From contig DNXU01000008.1 of NCBI GenBank assembly GCA_003505715.1, positions 404 to 7,775 on the forward strand: a DNA stretch of 7,372 nucleotides, written 5' to 3'. The position numbers and the translations under genes were made by a program. The stretch's first letter is position 1. Each line of letters begins with the position of its first letter. The notes beneath the pieces are model-generated. The model was not told where the DNA came from. It did not search any database and saw nothing but the letters and a program-made list of their open reading frames with translations. Below, one piece after another: positions 4,555-7,372 of the stretch. This stretch comes from Cyanobacteria bacterium UBA8803 (GTDB taxonomy: Bacteria; Cyanobacteriota; Cyanobacteriia; Cyanobacteriales; Coleofasciculaceae).

Positions 4555-7372
4555 ATGGTAAATAACTTCCAGCTCCAGCTCCTGCACGCCTCTGACATGG
4601 AGGCAGGTATTCCAGCACTGACGGATGCTGTGAACTTTTCCACCGTTGTTAACGCGCTTAGGGATGACTATGCTAACACCCTAATTCTATCTTCCGGAGA
4701 TAACTACATCCCCGGCCCCTTCTTTTCCGCAAGCAGCGATAGTACCTTGCGGCCTGTTTTAGGTCGAGAAGGGATCGGGCGAGCTGATATCCTGATTATG
4801 AATGAAATTGGATTCCAGGCGTCAGCTTTTGGAAACCACGAATTTGACCTGGGTACTTCAACCATTGCCGAACTGATTGGGAATGACAATCGCGGGTATG
4901 TGGGTACTCGCTTTCCCTATCTGAGCGCTAACCTCAACTTTGCTAACGATCCTAACCTAGCTAGGTTTGTCATTGCTGATGGGCAAGATCCGCGCTCGAA
5001 TAGCATTGCCAAAACTACGGTGATAACGGTTGGTGGAGAAAAGATTGGTATTGTTGGTGCCACTACTCCCACTCTACCCGCTATCTCATCTCCTGGTCCT
5101 GGTGTTGGCGTCACCCCTTCACCTTTCAGTGGGACGCCAACTGCTGCTCAATTAGATGCCTTAGCTGCGGAAATTCAAACCTCCGTCGATGCGCTGACGG
5201 CGACGGGTATCAATAAAGTGATTTTGCTCGCACACATGCAGCAGCTCTTTATTGAGCGAGAGCTGGCAAAACGCCTTGAAGATGTGGATGTCATTATTGC
5301 TGGAGGGGCTCACAGCCTGCTGCCGGACAGTACCGATCGCCTCAGACCGGGAGATACTGCGCCTTCAGATGTTTCCTACCCCATTATCGAAACCAACTCG
5401 ACCACAGGGGAAAAAGTACTGGTTGTCAACACTGCTGCTAACTACACTTATGTCGGGCGTTTGGTGGCTGAGTTTGACAGCGCTGGCAAAATTGACCTGA
5501 CCAAACTCGATCCTGCGGTCAATGGAGCCTATGCTACTGATCCAGCTAGCGTCGCTACCCTAATTGCGACCAATCCAGCAGCTGGCGGCGTGACGGCTAC
5601 TCCCGATCCGGAAGTCGTACAGATTACTAACGCCCTCAAAAATGTCATTATTGCCAAAGACAGTAATATCTTTGGGGAAACTGAAGTATTTCTTAACGGC
5701 ACCCGCAACGATGTCCGCACCCAAGAAACCAACTTAGGTAACCTGACTGCCGACGCTAATTTGTTTGTGGCCAAGCAAACTGACTCTAGCGTCGTTATTT
5801 CCCTCAAAAACGGCGGTGGTATTCGGGACAATATCGGTACAGTTCAGGCGGCAGGTGGTTCAACTGACCCCAATGATTTTATCAAACTTCCGCCTCCTGC
5901 TAATCCCCTAGCGGGCAAAGAAGAAGGAGAGATTTCTCAGCTCGATATCGAAAACTCCCTGCGCTTTAACAACGCCTTAAGCTTAGTCACCGTGACAGCG
6001 GCTCAACTCAAAGAGATTATGGAGCATGGAGTTTCCGGCGTTCGTCCTGGATCTACTCCCGGTGCCTTTCCTCAAATAGGCGGTTTTGCCTTCAGTTTTG
6101 ATGCTACTCGGCAAGCACGCACCGCCACTACACCTGGCGATCGCATTCGCTCTATTGCCATCAAGGATGCTAATGGCAAAACGATTGATGAGGTTGTCGT
6201 TGATGGAGAAGTAGTAGGTGACCCCAACCGCACCTTCAGAATGGTCACCTTGAACTTTCTTGCTAACGGCGGTGATAGTTATCCTTTCCTGAATTTTGCC
6301 TCAACATTAAACCGGGTAGATTTACTCGCCTCTGCCACCGCACCCCGCACAGGAGCAGCCACCTTTGCTCCTAATGGCAGTGAGCAAGATGCCTTTGCTG
6401 AGTACCTCGCTCAGAGTGATACCTTTACTCAGGAAGATGTTGACCCCACTCTAGACCTGCGAATTCAAAACCTCGCATTTCGCAACGAGGCCGTATTCAG
6501 CGACGCCATTACAGGTGGCAGTGGCAACGATACCCTCAATGGCACGAATGCTGACGATACCATTTTTGGTCGCGACGGCAACGATCTGCTCAATGGCGGC
6601 GAGGGCAAAAACAAACTCTACGGCGGCGCAGGGAATGACCGAATCAACAGCGGTAGGGAGAATGACCTGCTTGATGGCGGTAGCGGCAACGACATCATCA
6701 ACGCGGGTGAGGGCAACAATACCGTCTTTGCTGGTGCAGGCAACGATACTATCAATACTGGATCGGGGAATGACAAGATTGATGCTGGAGAGGGTATCAA
6801 TCACATCAACGCAGGTGAAGGGAAAAACACTATTACCGCAGGTGCAGGTAACGATACCATCACCGCCGGTACTGGTAATGATTTCATTAATGCAGGTGCT
6901 GGCAACAATAAAATTTACGCCGGAGAAGGGGTTAACACCATTCGTACTGGAGAGGGTGACGATCTCATCCACGGCGGCTCCCGAGCTGATTGGATTGATG
7001 CTGGAGCTGGTCAAGATTTAATCTATGCCAACGGCGGCAACAACACAGTCTTCGGTGGCGCTGGTAACGATACCATCTTTACGGGCACTGGCAACGATCT
7101 CATCGATGGCGGTTTGGGTAACGATACCCTATGGTTAGGCGGCGGTCGCGACACAGTCATTCTAGCCGCAGGCAATGGCATTGATACTATCAACAAATTC
7201 CAACTCGGTAAGACACAACTAGGACTATCCGGTGGTTTAAAGTTTACTGATTTGAGAATTACTCAACAACAAGGCGCAGCACTGATTGAAATTGCCAGCA
7301 GCGGTGAAGACTTAGCAAGCCTTTCCTGGGTACAAGCCAGCGCAATTACTAGCAGTAGTTTTGTAACTGTCT
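4555..7372 (+). CDS. Secreted metallophosphatase/5'-nucleotidase with C-terminal RTX repeats (3' end at window edge)
   Basis: 939 codons are visible, open to the edge. ATG 4555 is chosen because GAGG (4545-4548) lies 6 bases before it and an in-frame TGA lies at 4531. There is no signal peptide: the phosphatase fold starts at residue 6. The metallophosphatase domain (about 6-260) shows ASDMEAG (Asp14, with Glu16 in place of the usual His), GDNY (Asp49), GNHEFD (93-98), His227 in AHMQ, and His253 in GGAHS. The 5'-nucleotidase C-terminal domain (about 350-610) shows ETNLGNLTAD (391-400), NGGGIR (419-424) and NGGDSYPF (571-578). 24 RTX nonapeptides fill 654-869. A tail (870-939) with DTINKF, LGLSGGLKFTDLRI and LASLSWVQASAI resembles type I secretion C-termini. 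It should release phosphate from nucleotides or phosphomonoesters outside the cell and bind Ca2+. The exact substrate is not deducible. The next base is T and tails of this type often end FVTV, so a stop probably follows at once. Confidence 0.92.
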   Translation, partial: MVNNFQLQLLHASDMEAGIPALTDAVNFSTVVNALRDDYANTLILSSGDNYIPGPFFSASSDSTLRPVLGREGIGRADILIMNEIGFQASAFGNHEFDLGTSTIAELIGNDNRGYVGTRFPYLSANLNFANDPNLARFVIADGQDPRSNSIAKTTVITVGGEKIGIVGATTPTLPAISSPGPGVGVTPSPFSGTPTAAQLDALAAEIQTSVDALTATGINKVILLAHMQQLFIERELAKRLEDVDVIIAGGAHSLLPDSTDRLRPGDTAPSDVSYPIIETNSTTGEKVLVVNTAANYTYVGRLVAEFDSAGKIDLTKLDPAVNGAYATDPASVATLIATNPAAGGVTATPDPEVVQITNALKNVIIAKDSNIFGETEVFLNGTRNDVRTQETNLGNLTADANLFVAKQTDSSVVISLKNGGGIRDNIGTVQAAGGSTDPNDFIKLPPPANPLAGKEEGEISQLDIENSLRFNNALSLVTVTAAQLKEIMEHGVSGVRPGSTPGAFPQIGGFAFSFDATRQARTATTPGDRIRSIAIKDANGKTIDEVVVDGEVVGDPNRTFRMVTLNFLANGGDSYPFLNFASTLNRVDLLASATAPRTGAATFAPNGSEQDAFAEYLAQSDTFTQEDVDPTLDLRIQNLAFRNEAVFSDAITGGSGNDTLNGTNADDTIFGRDGNDLLNGGEGKNKLYGGAGNDRINSGRENDLLDGGSGNDIINAGEGNNTVFAGAGNDTINTGSGNDKIDAGEGINHINAGEGKNTITAGAGNDTITAGTGNDFINAGAGNNKIYAGEGVNTIRTGEGDDLIHGGSRADWIDAGAGQDLIYANGGNNTVFGGAGNDTIFTGTGNDLIDGGLGNDTLWLGGGRDTVILAAGNGIDTINKFQLGKTQLGLSGGLKFTDLRITQQQGAALIEIASSGEDLASLSWVQASAITSSSFVTV
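6514..7161 (+). repeat. RTX nonapeptide repeat array, 24 units of 27 bp
   Basis: 24 contiguous 9-residue units (GGxGxDxUx type) run without a gap, from GGSGNDTLN to LGGGRDTVI. They should form a Ca2+-binding parallel beta-roll once outside the cell. In seven units (4, 8, 11, 12, 15, 16, 20) the Ca-binding Asp at position 6 is Asn. Units 4, 8, 12, 16 and 20 are all of this kind, and neighbours recur with period four (36 residues, 108 bp). Units 8-10 and 20-22 agree at 19 of 23 compared residues. Confidence 0.93.

Noticed and set aside
4704..5831. Several 60-100 codon frames inside the nucleotidase gene, including 5252-5500 plus
   Set aside because: The nucleotidase frame is continuous with all family motifs; these are alternate-frame shadows.
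6451..7021. Long open frames on both strands through the RTX region (6451-7014 minus, 6515-7021 plus)
   Set aside because: They are by-products of the 27-bp repeat, which keeps several frames free of stops. Their translations are repetitive shadows of the RTX nonapeptides.

Overview
The window looks like a piece of a cyanobacterial chromosome. Four copies of the octamer GCGATCGC (HIP1, very over-represented in many cyanobacteria) lie at 1131, 1197, 2387 and 6137. The protein set also fits: a CHAT-domain protein, a lone KDPG aldolase, a DM13 lipoprotein, and an RTX 5'-nucleotidase with the type of C-terminal tail common in cyanobacterial RTX proteins. I cannot name a genus from the sequence.

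Layout. Positions 1-1840 carry three plus-strand genes: the 3' end of a CHAT-domain protease-like protein (1-411), a 2-keto-3-deoxy-6-phosphogluconate aldolase (603-1241) and an exported L,D-transpeptidase (1328-1840). Positions 1927-4037 carry three minus-strand genes. Read in their own direction these are a DM13-domain lipoprotein (4037-3549), a uridine-kinase-like P-loop kinase (3449-2793), and a conserved gene of unknown function that overlaps the kinase by ATGA (2796-1927). That last gene is broken by an in-frame TGA where a Trp codon is expected, so it reads as 179 codons, a stop, then 109 more codons.

A 517-base divergent region (4038-4554) follows. It holds a long hairpin with a T8 tract that has no obvious plus-strand gene in front of it. 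It also holds three 8-bp repeats spaced 3 bp apart that resemble a cyanobacterial Pho box, a promoter-like pair, and a leader hairpin. From 4555 to the right edge runs a metallophosphatase/5'-nucleotidase with 24 RTX nonapeptides and a C-terminal tail. It has no N-terminal signal peptide, which fits type I secretion.

How the parts may work together. The best-supported functional unit is the Pho-box-like site plus the secreted calcium-binding nucleotidase: a phosphate-scavenging enzyme that would be made under phosphate limitation. The kinase and its broken partner form a translationally coupled pair of unknown role. The aldolase, L,D-transpeptidase and CHAT protein look like independent neighbours. 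I found no CRISPR array, tRNA, rRNA or insertion sequence. The points most worth a second look are the nonsense-split gene, the Pho-box-like triplet, the orphan terminator, and a four-unit (36-residue) super-period inside the RTX repeats.
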